Shown: piece by piece, positions 47,999-56,015 of the stretch
How positions within the stretch are numbered: the first letter of the stretch is position 1
Layout: the number at the start of each line of letters is the position of its first letter
Assembly (NCBI RefSeq): GCF_020329485.1
Contig: NZ_JAGKJI010000007.1
Coordinates: forward strand, 62,001 to 126,000
Source of the DNA: Bradyrhizobium cenepequi
GTDB lineage: Bacteria; Pseudomonadota; Alphaproteobacteria; Rhizobiales; Xanthobacteraceae
Length of the DNA: 64,000 nt
Direction: 5' to 3'
Position numbers and translations under genes: made by a program
The notes under the pieces: generated by a model
What the model was told of the DNA's origin: nothing
Database searches by the model: none
The model's input: only the letters and a program-made list of their open reading frames with translations

Positions 47999-48973
47999 CT
48001 AGATTTCCGCTGACCGCCGGAAGTTCGCGCGATACTGCGCGGGCGTTACGCCGAGACGAGTGCTGAAGACGATTCTCATCCGATCTGCCGAGCCGAAGCC
48101 GCAGTCGTAGGCCACCGCCTTTAGCGGCCGGTCGCTTCCCTCGAGCATCATGCGCGCCGCATCGACGCGTGCCCGCTCGATGAATTCGTGCGGCGTGATC
48201 CCCGTCTCCTGGACGAAATGTCGTGCCAAATTCCGCGGACTCATCCCAACCACAGCGGCCAGCGACTCCATCGTGTGGCGAGCCCCGATATTCGCCATGA
48301 CATGGTCTTGAATGCGGGCGATCGGCGACGCCGGATCGGCGGGAGCAGTGAGATAGGGGCTGAACTGCGACTGTCCGCCTTGGCGCTGCGCAACGACCAC
48401 CAATCGCTTCGCGACTTTGAGGGCGGCCTCCGCGCCATGCCGTTGTCCGACGAGCGCCAGCGCAAGGTCGATGCCTGCCGTCACCCCGGCCGAGGTTATG
48501 AGCCGCCCATCGCGGACGTAGATCGAATCCGGTTCGACTTTCGCTCTTGGGAATTTTGCCGCGAGCCTCTGCGCGTTCTGCCAGTGGGTTGTGACCCGTC
48601 GATCGTCCAGGAGGCCAGCGTGGCCGAGTACAAAAGCACCTGTGCAGATCGAGCCGTAGATGCTGGAGCGCCACGGCGCCTCCTTGACCCATCGAACCAG
48701 GCACGGATCCGGCTCCGCTTCCGGTAGCGCGGGCCCGCCAGCCACCAGAATGATATCGAAGCCGCCGGTGGCTTCCTCGAAGGTGAGGTCCGCCACCATT
48801 CGGATGCCGTTTGAAGCGCGCAACGGATTGCGGTCGGCCGCGACCAGTGCCGTTTCGTAGCGATCCGCGCGATCGAGGTAGCTGTTCGCCTCCGTGAACA
48901 CGTCCACCGGCCCCGCAACATCCAGCGCCTGGACGCCCTCGTGGATCACAATCGCGACAGCTTGTACCGGCAC
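47999..48973 (-). CDS. GlxA-family transcriptional regulator (DJ-1/PfpI + AraC)
   Basis: A 324-residue protein. The N-terminal DJ-1/PfpI-like domain (VAIVIHEGVQALDVAGPVDVF, with the nucleophile-elbow-like SICTGAFVLGHAGLL) is followed by a two-HTH AraC domain (TMESLAAVVGMSPRNLARHF and PLKAVAYDCGFGSADRMRIVF). Such regulators usually sense small nitrogenous ligands. It is upstream of, and on the same strand as, the catalase gene and may control catalase and HD hydrolase expression (inference). Confidence 0.92.
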   Translation of the reverse strand: MPVQAVAIVIHEGVQALDVAGPVDVFTEANSYLDRADRYETALVAADRNPLRASNGIRMVADLTFEEATGGFDIILVAGGPALPEAEPDPCLVRWVKEAPWRSSIYGSICTGAFVLGHAGLLDDRRVTTHWQNAQRLAAKFPRAKVEPDSIYVRDGRLITSAGVTAGIDLALALVGQRHGAEAALKVAKRLVVVAQRQGGQSQFSPYLTAPADPASPIARIQDHVMANIGARHTMESLAAVVGMSPRNLARHFVQETGITPHEFIERARVDAARMMLEGSDRPLKAVAYDCGFGSADRMRIVFSTRLGVTPAQYRANFRRSAEI

Positions 48974-49143
48974 CGCGCACCGCCTCTTCCTGTTGATGTG
49001 AGCGGCGACCGCGAGCCGGCACCGCCCGACAGCCGTTCAAACGGAGATATGAGATCATGATCCGATTCCGTCCAATCGGACCTTGATCTCGAGCCTCGCG
49101 CTCGGCCAGTAAATGTCCAGCGCACCCTTGAAATTCAAACTAT

Positions 49144-49158
49144 TTCGTAATAAACGAA
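49144..49158. promoter_or_regulatory. Inverted repeat TTCGTAATAAACGAA just upstream of the Rrf2 gene
   Basis: TTCGT-AATAA-ACGAA is a perfect palindrome ending five bases before the ATG at 49164. The position, over the leader of a repressor gene, suggests an autoregulatory operator for the Rrf2-family protein. Binding is inferred. Confidence 0.5.
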
Positions 49159-49163
49159 GTTAC

Positions 49164-49619
49164 ATGAAGCGAGACAGCCGCCTGTCGTCCGTCCTCCATG
49201 CTCTTTTGCACATGGCTGAGCGAGGCGAACCTCTTACCTCCGAACACCTCGCCACTTGCATCGGCACCAATCCAGTAGTGGTGCGCCGGACAATGGGTCT
49301 CTTGCGAAACGTTGGCCTGGTGCAGTCCGCAAGAGGCCACGCGGGAGGCTGGTCGCTTGCCATCGACTTGAAAGCCGTCACCCTTCGCCAGTTGCATGAG
49401 GCGCTCGGCGAGCCGGCGGTGTTCGCGATCGGCAACCGCAACGAAAACCCCCATTGCCTGGTCGAGCAATCGGTGAACGCCGTCATGGACGAAGCTTTCG
49501 CGGAGGCGGAGGCCCTGCTGCTCGACCGCTTCGGCGCCATCACCCTTGCCGATCTCAGCGCGGAATTCTCGCGGCGTCATATGGCGCACCTCAAGGAAAG
49601 GAACAAGAATGCTTCATGA
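49164..49619 (+). CDS. Rrf2-family transcriptional regulator
   Basis: A 151-residue winged-helix protein: MKRDSRLSSVLHALLHMAER and the HTH TSEHLATCIGTNPVVVRRTM, followed by the wing SARGHAGGWSLA. The three-cysteine iron-sulfur cluster site of IscR/NsrR is missing; only C51 (ATCIG) and one in NPHCLVEQ are seen, so it is unlikely to bind a standard cluster. It overlaps the downstream oxidoreductase start, a pairing typical of YwnA-like Rrf2 repressors with thioredoxin-reductase-like partners. Confidence 0.9.
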   Translation: MKRDSRLSSVLHALLHMAERGEPLTSEHLATCIGTNPVVVRRTMGLLRNVGLVQSARGHAGGWSLAIDLKAVTLRQLHEALGEPAVFAIGNRNENPHCLVEQSVNAVMDEAFAEAEALLLDRFGAITLADLSAEFSRRHMAHLKERNKNAS

Positions 49620-50490
49620 CGTGATCGTCATAGGTGGCAGCTATGCCGGCATGGCCGCGGCCCTTCAGTTGTTGCGGGCGCGGCGCAAGGTGCTCGTCAT
49701 TGACGCCGGTGTCCGGCGCAACCGGTTCGCCTCGGAATCCCATGGCTTTCTTGGCCAGGATGGAGTCGATCCGGCTCAGATCGCACGCACTTCGCGGGGA
49801 CAACTTAAGGCTTATCCGACGCTCACATGGCTGGATGGGACCGCAACGGATGCCAGGCGGCAGGCAGACAGTTTCGCCGTGGCAACCGCCGATAGCGGAG
49901 CCCATCACGGCAAGAGGCTCCTCCTTGCCACCGGCGTCAGCGATGCACTTCCCGCTATCGACGGGCTCGCCGAGCGCTGGGGGAAAAGCGTGTTTCACTG
50001 CCCTTATTGTCATGGATATGAGCTCAATGAGGGACGGATCGGGTTGATTGCCGCAAGCCCGGACATGCTCCATCACGTAGTCCTATTTACGGAATGGGGA
50101 GACGTGACGCTCCTGCTCAACGGCGCTTTCGAGCCGGGCGCGGATGCCCGCGCCGAACTTGCCGCACGCGGCGTCACCATCGAGGCAAGTCCGATCGCAG
50201 GGATCGAAGGCCACGCAGACGTGAGGCTGCAAGACGGACGCGTCCTGCCGTTCGCCGGCCTGTTCACCGCAACGCGCAATGCGCCCTCTACCCCATTGGC
50301 CGAGAGGCTTGGCTGCGAAATGGAAGCGACTCCGTTCGGCACCCAGATCCGAACTGACGAGATCAAGCAAACGACGGTGCGCGGCGCCTTTGCCTGTGGA
50401 GACGCTGCGCGAGTACCGCATTCGGTATCGCTTGCGATCGGCGACGGCGCGATGGCCGGGGTGCATGTGCACCGATCACTGGTCTTTTGA
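49609..50490 (+). CDS. FAD-dependent thioredoxin-reductase-like oxidoreductase
   Basis: A 293-residue protein with VIVIGGSYAGMAAALQLL (FAD-binding GxGxxG variant), the redox-active pair CPYC in VFHCPYCHGYEL, and AFACGDAARVPHS near the end. It resembles bacterial thioredoxin reductase and its relatives, which reduce disulfides using NADPH. The NADPH motif is less clear than in TrxB, so the electron donor is uncertain. It overlaps the Rrf2 gene by 11 bases and is probably repressed by it under non-stress conditions. Confidence 0.9.
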   Translation: MLHDVIVIGGSYAGMAAALQLLRARRKVLVIDAGVRRNRFASESHGFLGQDGVDPAQIARTSRGQLKAYPTLTWLDGTATDARRQADSFAVATADSGAHHGKRLLLATGVSDALPAIDGLAERWGKSVFHCPYCHGYELNEGRIGLIAASPDMLHHVVLFTEWGDVTLLLNGAFEPGADARAELAARGVTIEASPIAGIEGHADVRLQDGRVLPFAGLFTATRNAPSTPLAERLGCEMEATPFGTQIRTDEIKQTTVRGAFACGDAARVPHSVSLAIGDGAMAGVHVHRSLVF

Positions 50491-50640
50491 AGACTAAGAA
50501 CGCCGCACTAAGACCGGCGCGTGGTAACGCCGCACCAGCCCTCCAAAAAATTTAGTTCTACCGCATAACGATGTTCGTCGTGACGTAAACTTCAGGCGTA
50601 ACCTCCTTTTCCCTCAACGGCGTTAGGGGAGACGCCAGTC

Positions 50641-50817
50641 ATGACCACACTTCAGGACAGATTAGATCGATGTGAAACGCTGACAGCCGAATGCGAGCTG
50701 ATTGCCAAGCTGGCAACGGATGGCGCCAAGCGCGAGCTGTATCTCACACTCGCCATGCGTTATCGCGAATTGGCAGCGGACATGCGCAAGGCGATGGCGA
50801 CCAAGGACGCCGCCTAG
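50641..50817 (+). CDS. Small helical hypothetical protein
   Basis: A 58-residue, very likely helical, protein (MTTLQDRLDRCETLTAECEL...) with leucine/arginine-rich heptads and a terminal KAMATKDAA. AGGGGAG lies upstream, about 11 bases from the ATG. No family is recognised. Small genes with this pattern are frequent in Bradyrhizobium. It lies alone between the oxidoreductase and a fragment of a binding-protein gene. Confidence 0.55.
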   Translation: MTTLQDRLDRCETLTAECELIAKLATDGAKRELYLTLAMRYRELAADMRKAMATKDAA

Positions 50818-50944
50818 CTTCGCGATGCACGGATCGCGAGCGGATGAACGCTGTTGAGCCGCGCGGCGACATGGATGCCGCCGGCTGCCGGGTCCAGCAA
50901 TGTTGCGGGACAGCCTGCGCTTGCGGCGAAAAACGCGCCGTGAA

Positions 50945-51247
50945 TCAGTTTCCGTCCGCATAGAGCTGCAGCGTCGGCTCAGGCTTGCCGGCGGCCTTGC
51001 ACTGGGGGACCAGGGCCTGCACCGGCGGCACCTCGACGAAGCCGGTGTTTTCGGCGGCCGCCGCGCCACGCAGCGACAGGTTGATGCCGGTGATGCCCTT
51101 CGGATTGCCCTTGGCAACCAGCACGCCGTCGAACACCTTTGAATAGGTGATGAAGTCGGCTGCCTTGGCGCGCTCCTCGGTCGCGTAGATGTCCGAGATC
51201 ACGATGTCGGCCTGCCCGCTGGCCAGCGTCGTCAGCAACGCGGGCAA
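50945..51247 (-). pseudogene. Fragment of an amino-acid ABC substrate-binding protein
   Basis: The translation LTTLASGQADIVISDIYATEER...FVEVPPVQAL is the middle of a periplasmic binding protein of the PBPb type (motifs SGQADIVISD and KVFDGVLVAKGNP). It lacks the signal peptide and the first domain. It also stops after LQLYADGN, well short of the usual 250-280 residues. The frame remains related upstream to about 51290 (ARIQFEQPL) but has no start of its own. I treat it as a remnant, not a gene. Confidence 0.75.
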
Positions 51248-51499
51248 GGGCTGCTCAAATTGTATTCGAGCGATGATCCGACGTTTGGCGCTTGCGATTC
51301 ACTGCTCGAAGACCGCGGCGCACGCCACGTTCAGATCTAGCCGCGAACAACGTGAGGAAAAGGCTCAGGCTGGACACCCGCCGGGCACGGCTCCTCAGAG
51401 CAGAACCCTTGCCTTCACGACCGGGTCTCCCTAAGCTCGAAACTGCGCTTGCTGCACGGCGGGCGTTATTGGGACTTACGCGAATCGATTTTGGTCAAA

Positions 51500-51515
51500 T
51501 GTGATTTTTCTCACA
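51500..51515. promoter_or_regulatory. CRP/FNR-family palindrome TGTGATTTTTCTCACA
   Basis: Exact TGTGA-N6-TCACA, the second such site in the window. It lies 177 bases upstream of the small gene at 51692 and upstream of the binding-protein remnant on the other strand. It may have belonged to the decayed gene. Confidence 0.45.
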
Positions 51516-51541
51516 GTGCGGTCGGACCGCCGGCAATAGCG

Positions 51542-51572
51542 TTCATACGGCACTATATTCATACGGCACTAT
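51542..51572 (+). repeat. Tandem duplication of TTCATACGGCACTAT
   Basis: Two exact 15-base copies (51542-51556 and 51558-51572) separated by one A, giving a 16-base period. They lie just after the CRP-type palindrome. Meaning unknown; it could be a slippage duplication or a pair of direct binding sites. Confidence 0.7.
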
Positions 51573-51691
51573 CAAGACTCTGGTAACCACGTTTAGAGGG
51601 CGGCTGCGGAATCGCTAAAATTCGAGCGATCCGCTCAATCCGCTCACAAAGCCATTTTGCGACGTTGCGCTCACGAAGCCGGGAGAGCGCG

Positions 51692-51874
51692 ATGAGCGAT
51701 GTTGAATTTGATCTGGTGTTGGACGCCGTGCGAGCAGCCGTCGCCCCAACACCGCAGGAGGACTTCATGGCTCAGCCGTTGCCGCGCTTCCAGCCGCCGC
51801 CGTCCCCGGCGAACGACAACGAGGCGCACTGGCCGATCATCCCATTTCCGGATGGTTGGTTCGCCGCCTGCTGA
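51692..51874 (+). CDS. Small hypothetical protein
   Basis: A 60-residue protein (MSDVEFDLVLDAVRAAVAPTP...) with an amphipathic N-terminal helix, a Pro-rich middle (PRFQPPPSPANDNEAHW) and a hydrophobic C-terminus (PFPDGWFAAC). The start at 51692 has GGGAGAG upstream. No domain is recognised. The PANDNEA tract resembles that of other short rhizobial proteins. Confidence 0.5.
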   Translation: MSDVEFDLVLDAVRAAVAPTPQEDFMAQPLPRFQPPPSPANDNEAHWPIIPFPDGWFAAC

Positions 51875-51917
51875 AGCGCCATCTCATCGATCAGGCGTAA
51901 ACTATTGATTGTATGAG

Positions 51918-51991
51918 TGGAGGCCACGACCAGAATTGAACTGGTGTACACGGTTTTGCAGACCGTTGCGTAACCACTCCGCCACGTGGCC
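51918..51991 (-). tRNA. tRNA-Cys(GCA)
   Basis: Read on the minus strand: acceptor GGCCACG pairs with CGTGGCC. The anticodon arm ACGGT-CTGCAAA-ACCGT gives anticodon GCA. The T-arm is ACCAG-TTCAATT-CTGGT. Discriminator T and encoded CCA end at 51918. All stems are intact. Confidence 0.95.
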
Positions 51992-52144
51992 CCAAGCGGG
52001 GCGGATCAATACCGAGGTTCAAGGACTTAGGCAACCGGCCTGGAGCCGGTTCCTGCAGAATTCTGAAACTCCGACTGCGTCGCCGGGCTGTGCTGCCGAA
52101 GCGGAGTACCCCTGCGCATCGGCGCGATCGACATCAGGGCATCT

Positions 52145-52867
52145 CTAAGATCGCTTCCGTCGCCGAAAATCGCGCTTTTTCGGTTTTGGCGCGAGTTCCG
52201 GCATCGTGCGCTGCACCTGGCGATATCTTGCCAGCATCCGCTCGAAGCTGGCGTTCAACGTTTCGGCGATGTCGGGCCGCTTTTCGAGCGCGGCTAGCAG
52301 CATGCCGGCCGCCTCGATGGTGGAAAGTCCGTCGCGGCGCGGTTCGCGGCGAAGCTGGCCGTAGCGTGATGGCTGGCGAGGGCCCAAAATCACCCGCTGG
52401 CATTTCAGCATCCAGGGATTGCGCCACCACAACGCCTTGGCCTGGCTCCAGGTGCCGTCGAGCAGCACGATGCCCTCGAGGCGTCCGAGGATGCTGCGCT
52501 GGTTCGGCTCGAGTTGACCCTTGCGGTCGATGGCGACGACCTCGGCATCGGTGTCGAGATCGGCGACCTTGGCGGAGCCGAGATAGAGCACCGCCCAGCG
52601 CGACGGGTCGGCCACCGGTCGCCCCAGCGCCTTTGACAGACTCGGCCAGGACAGCCCGATCCGCGCCACTGCATCCTCGAAATGGCGCGCGGTCAGCCCT
52701 GCGGTGCCGAGCGCTCTATCCTGCTCCTGCGGATGCTGCAGGATCAGGAGCGCAATCCGGTTCTCGATCGGCGTGACGCTGTCGCAGATGCACAGCGGCA
52801 TTGGCTTGCCGCAATGTGGACAGTCCGCAACTGGCTCGGCAAGGATTGTTTGATCTGGTTCGGTCAT
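52145..52867 (-). CDS. tRNA-uridine aminocarboxypropyltransferase (DTW domain, TapT type)
   Basis: A 240-residue protein with an N-terminal zinc knuckle (CPHCGKPMPLCIC), the DTW motif in VLLDGTWSQAKALWW, and the C-terminal RRDGLSTIEAAGMLL. Members transfer the 3-amino-3-carboxypropyl group of SAM to uridine 47 (acp3U47) of tRNAs. The last 20 residues are strongly basic. It lies next to tRNA-Cys and the RND operon without obvious co-transcription. Confidence 0.88.
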   Translation of the reverse strand: MTEPDQTILAEPVADCPHCGKPMPLCICDSVTPIENRIALLILQHPQEQDRALGTAGLTARHFEDAVARIGLSWPSLSKALGRPVADPSRWAVLYLGSAKVADLDTDAEVVAIDRKGQLEPNQRSILGRLEGIVLLDGTWSQAKALWWRNPWMLKCQRVILGPRQPSRYGQLRREPRRDGLSTIEAAGMLLAALEKRPDIAETLNASFERMLARYRQVQRTMPELAPKPKKRDFRRRKRS

Positions 52868-52901
52868 CCGCCCGCTATACGCTTCGCGGCCGCCAATTCA
52901 A

Positions 52902-55900
52902 CTATTCCGCGGGCGCCGCCAGCGCTGCAGGTTCGGGACGTCGCCGCAATCGGTCAATCAGGAGGTAGATCACCGGCGTGGTGTAGAGTGTCATGATTTG
53001 CGAGACGATTAGCCCGCCGATGATGGTGATGCCGAGCGGCCGGCGCAGCTCCGTCCCGGGACCGGTGGCGATCACCAGCGGAATACCGGCAAACAGCGCC
53101 GCCATGGTCGTCATCAGGATCGGCCGGAACCTTGCGCTGCAGGCCTCGAAGATCGCATCCGCCGAGGACAGGCCGCGGTGACGTTCGGCATCGAGCGCGA
53201 AATCGACCATCATGATGCCGTTCTTCTTGACGATGCCGATCAAGAGAATGATGCCGACGAAGGCGATCACGGTCAGCGGCGTGTTGGTCAGCTGCAGCGC
53301 CAGCAGCGCGCCCAGCCCTGCGGACGGCAAGGTCGAGATGATCGTCAGCGGATGCGCCAGGCTCTCATAGAGCACCCCGAGCACGATATACATCGCGATC
53401 AGCGCCCCCAAGATCAGGAGCGGCTGCCTTCCGCTGGTCTTGTTGAAGTCGCGGGCATTGCCGTCAAAGCTGCCACGGATGCCCTCGGGCATGTGCAATT
53501 CGTCGATGGCCCGCTGGATATTCGAGGTCGCTTCCTGCAGCGGCACATCAGGCAACAAATTGAACGACACCGTGGTCGAGGGGAACGACTGCGTGTGGTA
53601 GACGGCGAGCGGCGCCAGCCCGCGCTGATAATGGACGACAGCCGACAGCGGCACCTGGACGCCGTTGGCGCCAGCCACGTAGATGCGCTCAAGATTGGAC
53701 GGATCGGTCTGGAATTTTGGATCGATCTGCAGCACCACCATGTATTGGTTGCGCTGGGTATAGACGATCGAGATCTGCCGCTGCGAGAACGCGTTGTTGA
53801 GCGCGTTGTCGATATCCTGCACGCGGACGCCGAGGCTCGAGGCGGTCTTGCGGTCGATCACCAGGTTGAGCTGCAATCCGCCGGGATCACGGTCCGAGGA
53901 AACGTCGGTGATGCCTTCGACGGTCTCCATTCGCTTGGCAACGATTGGCGCCCATTTCTGCAGGAGGTCGAGATCGGCGCTCGAGAGCGTGTATTGGTAG
54001 TCGGAATCGCTCTGTCTGCCGCCGGCGCGGACGTCTTGGGCCGCGAACATGAACAGGCGGATACCTGGCACCGTGAAGAGGTTGCGGCGCAGGCGATCGA
54101 TTACGAGCTGCGTCGAAACCCCACCCCGCTCCTCCGGCGATTTCAGGCTGATGAACATGGTGCCGCGGTTGGCGCCGCCGCCACCGGGTCCGCCACCGCT
54201 GCCAATCGAAGAGCCGATGCCGGCAACCGCGGGATCGGCCATCACGATATCCGCCACCTGCTGCTGCAGCTTCAGCATGGCCTGGAACGAGGTGTCGGGC
54301 GATGCCCGCGTCGCACCGATGATGAAGCCGCTGTCGTCGGTCGGGAAATAGCCCTTGGGCGTCTTGATATAGAGCGTCACAGTCAATGCGATCGTGGCGA
54401 AGAACACGAGCAACGTCAGGAACGGAAAACCGAGCACGCCGCGCAGCGTCCACGTATAGAAGCGCACCACGCGCGACAGGGTTCCCTCGATCAGGCGGTC
54501 GAACCAGGTGGCGCGGTCGGAGGTCGCCTCCTTGATGTAGTGGGCGCAGATCATCGGGGTGATCGTGAGCGACACCAGGGTCGAAACCAGGATGGCGAAT
54601 GTGAGCGTCAGCGAAAATTCGCGGAGCAGCCGGCCGACGATGCCGTCCATGAAGATCAGCGGCGTGAAGGCGGCGATCAGCGACAGCGAGATCGAAACCA
54701 CGGTGAAGCCGATCTGCTTGGCTCCCTCCAGCGCCGCCGGATAAGGCGCCATGCCGTGCTCGAGATTGCGGTACATATTCTCGATCATCACGATCGCATC
54801 GTCGACGACAAAACCGACGGAGATCGCCAGCGCCATCAACGAAAGATTGTCGATCGAGAAGCCGGCGAGCCACATGCCGGCGCAAGTGCCCGCCAGGGCC
54901 AGCGGCACCGAGACGCCCGCCGCAATCGTCGGCGTGACCCGCCGCAGGAACACGAATACCACAACCATGACCAGTCCGGCCGTCGCAAGCAGCGTCAGTT
55001 GCATGTCGAGCACGCTGGCGCGGATGGTGCCGGTGCGGTCCACGAGGGTAGAAATCTCGAGACCTGCCGGAATCCATTGCTTCAGCTCCGGCAGCATCGC
55101 CGTCACCCGGTTGACGGTATCGATGACATTCGCATCGCCCTGCTTGGTGATCTGAATCAGGACCGCCGGCTGCTTGTTGAACCAGGCGACCGAGCGGACG
55201 TTGCGCACGCTGTCTTCGATTTCGGCGACATCCGACAGGCGGACGAAATTGCCGCTCGAGCTCTTGATCAGGATGTTGCGGAACTCGGCGGCAGTCCGCA
55301 TTTGCGGATTGATCGAGAGCGTCTCGCTCTGGCGGCCACCATTGAAGATGCCGACCGGCCCGAGCGGATTGGCATTGACAATGGCCTGGCGGACGTCCTC
55401 GGTGGCGATGCCGGCGTTCGACAGCGCCACCGGATTTAGCGAGATCCGCACCGCCGGCTGATCGGCGCCCGAGACCGTGACCTCGCCCACTCCCGGTACT
55501 TGCGAGATGCGCTGCGCGAGCACGGTATCCGCAACGTCGTACATCGCACTGGTGGACATCGTCTTGGACGTCAACGCCAGCACGAACACGGGCGCCGCCG
55601 CAGGATTGGCCTTCCTGAAGATCGGCAATCTCGGCAGGTCGGTCGGCAGATCCGCCATCGAGGCGTTGATCGCCGCCTGCACGTCGCGGGCGGCACGATC
55701 GATGTTGCGCCCGATCGCGAACTGCACGTGGATGCTGGTGGTGCCAAGCGAACTCGTCGACGTGATCTGCTCGACGCCCGCGATCTCGCCGAGCCGGCGC
55801 TCCAGCGGCGCCGCCACGGTTGCAGCCATCACCGAGGGGTCGGCGCCCGGCCGCGTGGCGGACACCCGGATCATCGGGAAGTCGACATTCGGAACCGACG

Positions 55901-56015
55901 CCACCGGCAGGAACTCGTACGCCACGATCCCGACCAGGAAGAGTCCGATCGCCATAAGCGTGGTGCCTACCGGACGACGGATGAAGGGCTCCGAGATCGA
56001 GATCGACGCCATCAC
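52902..56015 (-). CDS. RND efflux pump inner-membrane permease (MdtC-like)
   Basis: A 1037-residue permease of the HAE1 family. It has twelve predicted helices, two periplasmic loops, the proton-relay aspartates in ISVGFVVDDAIVMIENMYRN, and the second-half motif LIGIVKKNGIMMVDFALDAE. It is the second of two tandem permeases, so the pump is likely the heteromeric MdtB/MdtC type. Its start overlaps the stop of the preceding permease by four bases. The substrate is unknown; MdtABC pumps handle novobiocin and bile-like compounds in E. coli. Confidence 0.94.
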   Translation of the reverse strand: MMASISISEPFIRRPVGTTLMAIGLFLVGIVAYEFLPVASVPNVDFPMIRVSATRPGADPSVMAATVAAPLERRLGEIAGVEQITSTSSLGTTSIHVQFAIGRNIDRAARDVQAAINASMADLPTDLPRLPIFRKANPAAAPVFVLALTSKTMSTSAMYDVADTVLAQRISQVPGVGEVTVSGADQPAVRISLNPVALSNAGIATEDVRQAIVNANPLGPVGIFNGGRQSETLSINPQMRTAAEFRNILIKSSSGNFVRLSDVAEIEDSVRNVRSVAWFNKQPAVLIQITKQGDANVIDTVNRVTAMLPELKQWIPAGLEISTLVDRTGTIRASVLDMQLTLLATAGLVMVVVFVFLRRVTPTIAAGVSVPLALAGTCAGMWLAGFSIDNLSLMALAISVGFVVDDAIVMIENMYRNLEHGMAPYPAALEGAKQIGFTVVSISLSLIAAFTPLIFMDGIVGRLLREFSLTLTFAILVSTLVSLTITPMICAHYIKEATSDRATWFDRLIEGTLSRVVRFYTWTLRGVLGFPFLTLLVFFATIALTVTLYIKTPKGYFPTDDSGFIIGATRASPDTSFQAMLKLQQQVADIVMADPAVAGIGSSIGSGGGPGGGGANRGTMFISLKSPEERGGVSTQLVIDRLRRNLFTVPGIRLFMFAAQDVRAGGRQSDSDYQYTLSSADLDLLQKWAPIVAKRMETVEGITDVSSDRDPGGLQLNLVIDRKTASSLGVRVQDIDNALNNAFSQRQISIVYTQRNQYMVVLQIDPKFQTDPSNLERIYVAGANGVQVPLSAVVHYQRGLAPLAVYHTQSFPSTTVSFNLLPDVPLQEATSNIQRAIDELHMPEGIRGSFDGNARDFNKTSGRQPLLILGALIAMYIVLGVLYESLAHPLTIISTLPSAGLGALLALQLTNTPLTVIAFVGIILLIGIVKKNGIMMVDFALDAERHRGLSSADAIFEACSARFRPILMTTMAALFAGIPLVIATGPGTELRRPLGITIIGGLIVSQIMTLYTTPVIYLLIDRLRRRPEPAALAAPAE

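Larger units (their letters stand above)
51301..51691. other. Gap without a gene; holds a CRP-type palindrome and a short direct repeat
   Basis: No family-like open frame is seen. The recognisable contents are the TGTGA-N6-TCACA site at 51500-51515 and a tandem duplication at 51542-51572. The right end holds the ribosome site (GGGAGAG) of the small gene at 51692. Confidence 0.4.

Noticed and set aside
53178..55439. Long open frame of 753 codons on the plus strand
   Set aside because: It is antisense to the MdtC-like permease and its translation is a His/Asp/Arg-rich mixture typical of a shadow frame in high-GC DNA; the minus-strand gene has full family motifs.
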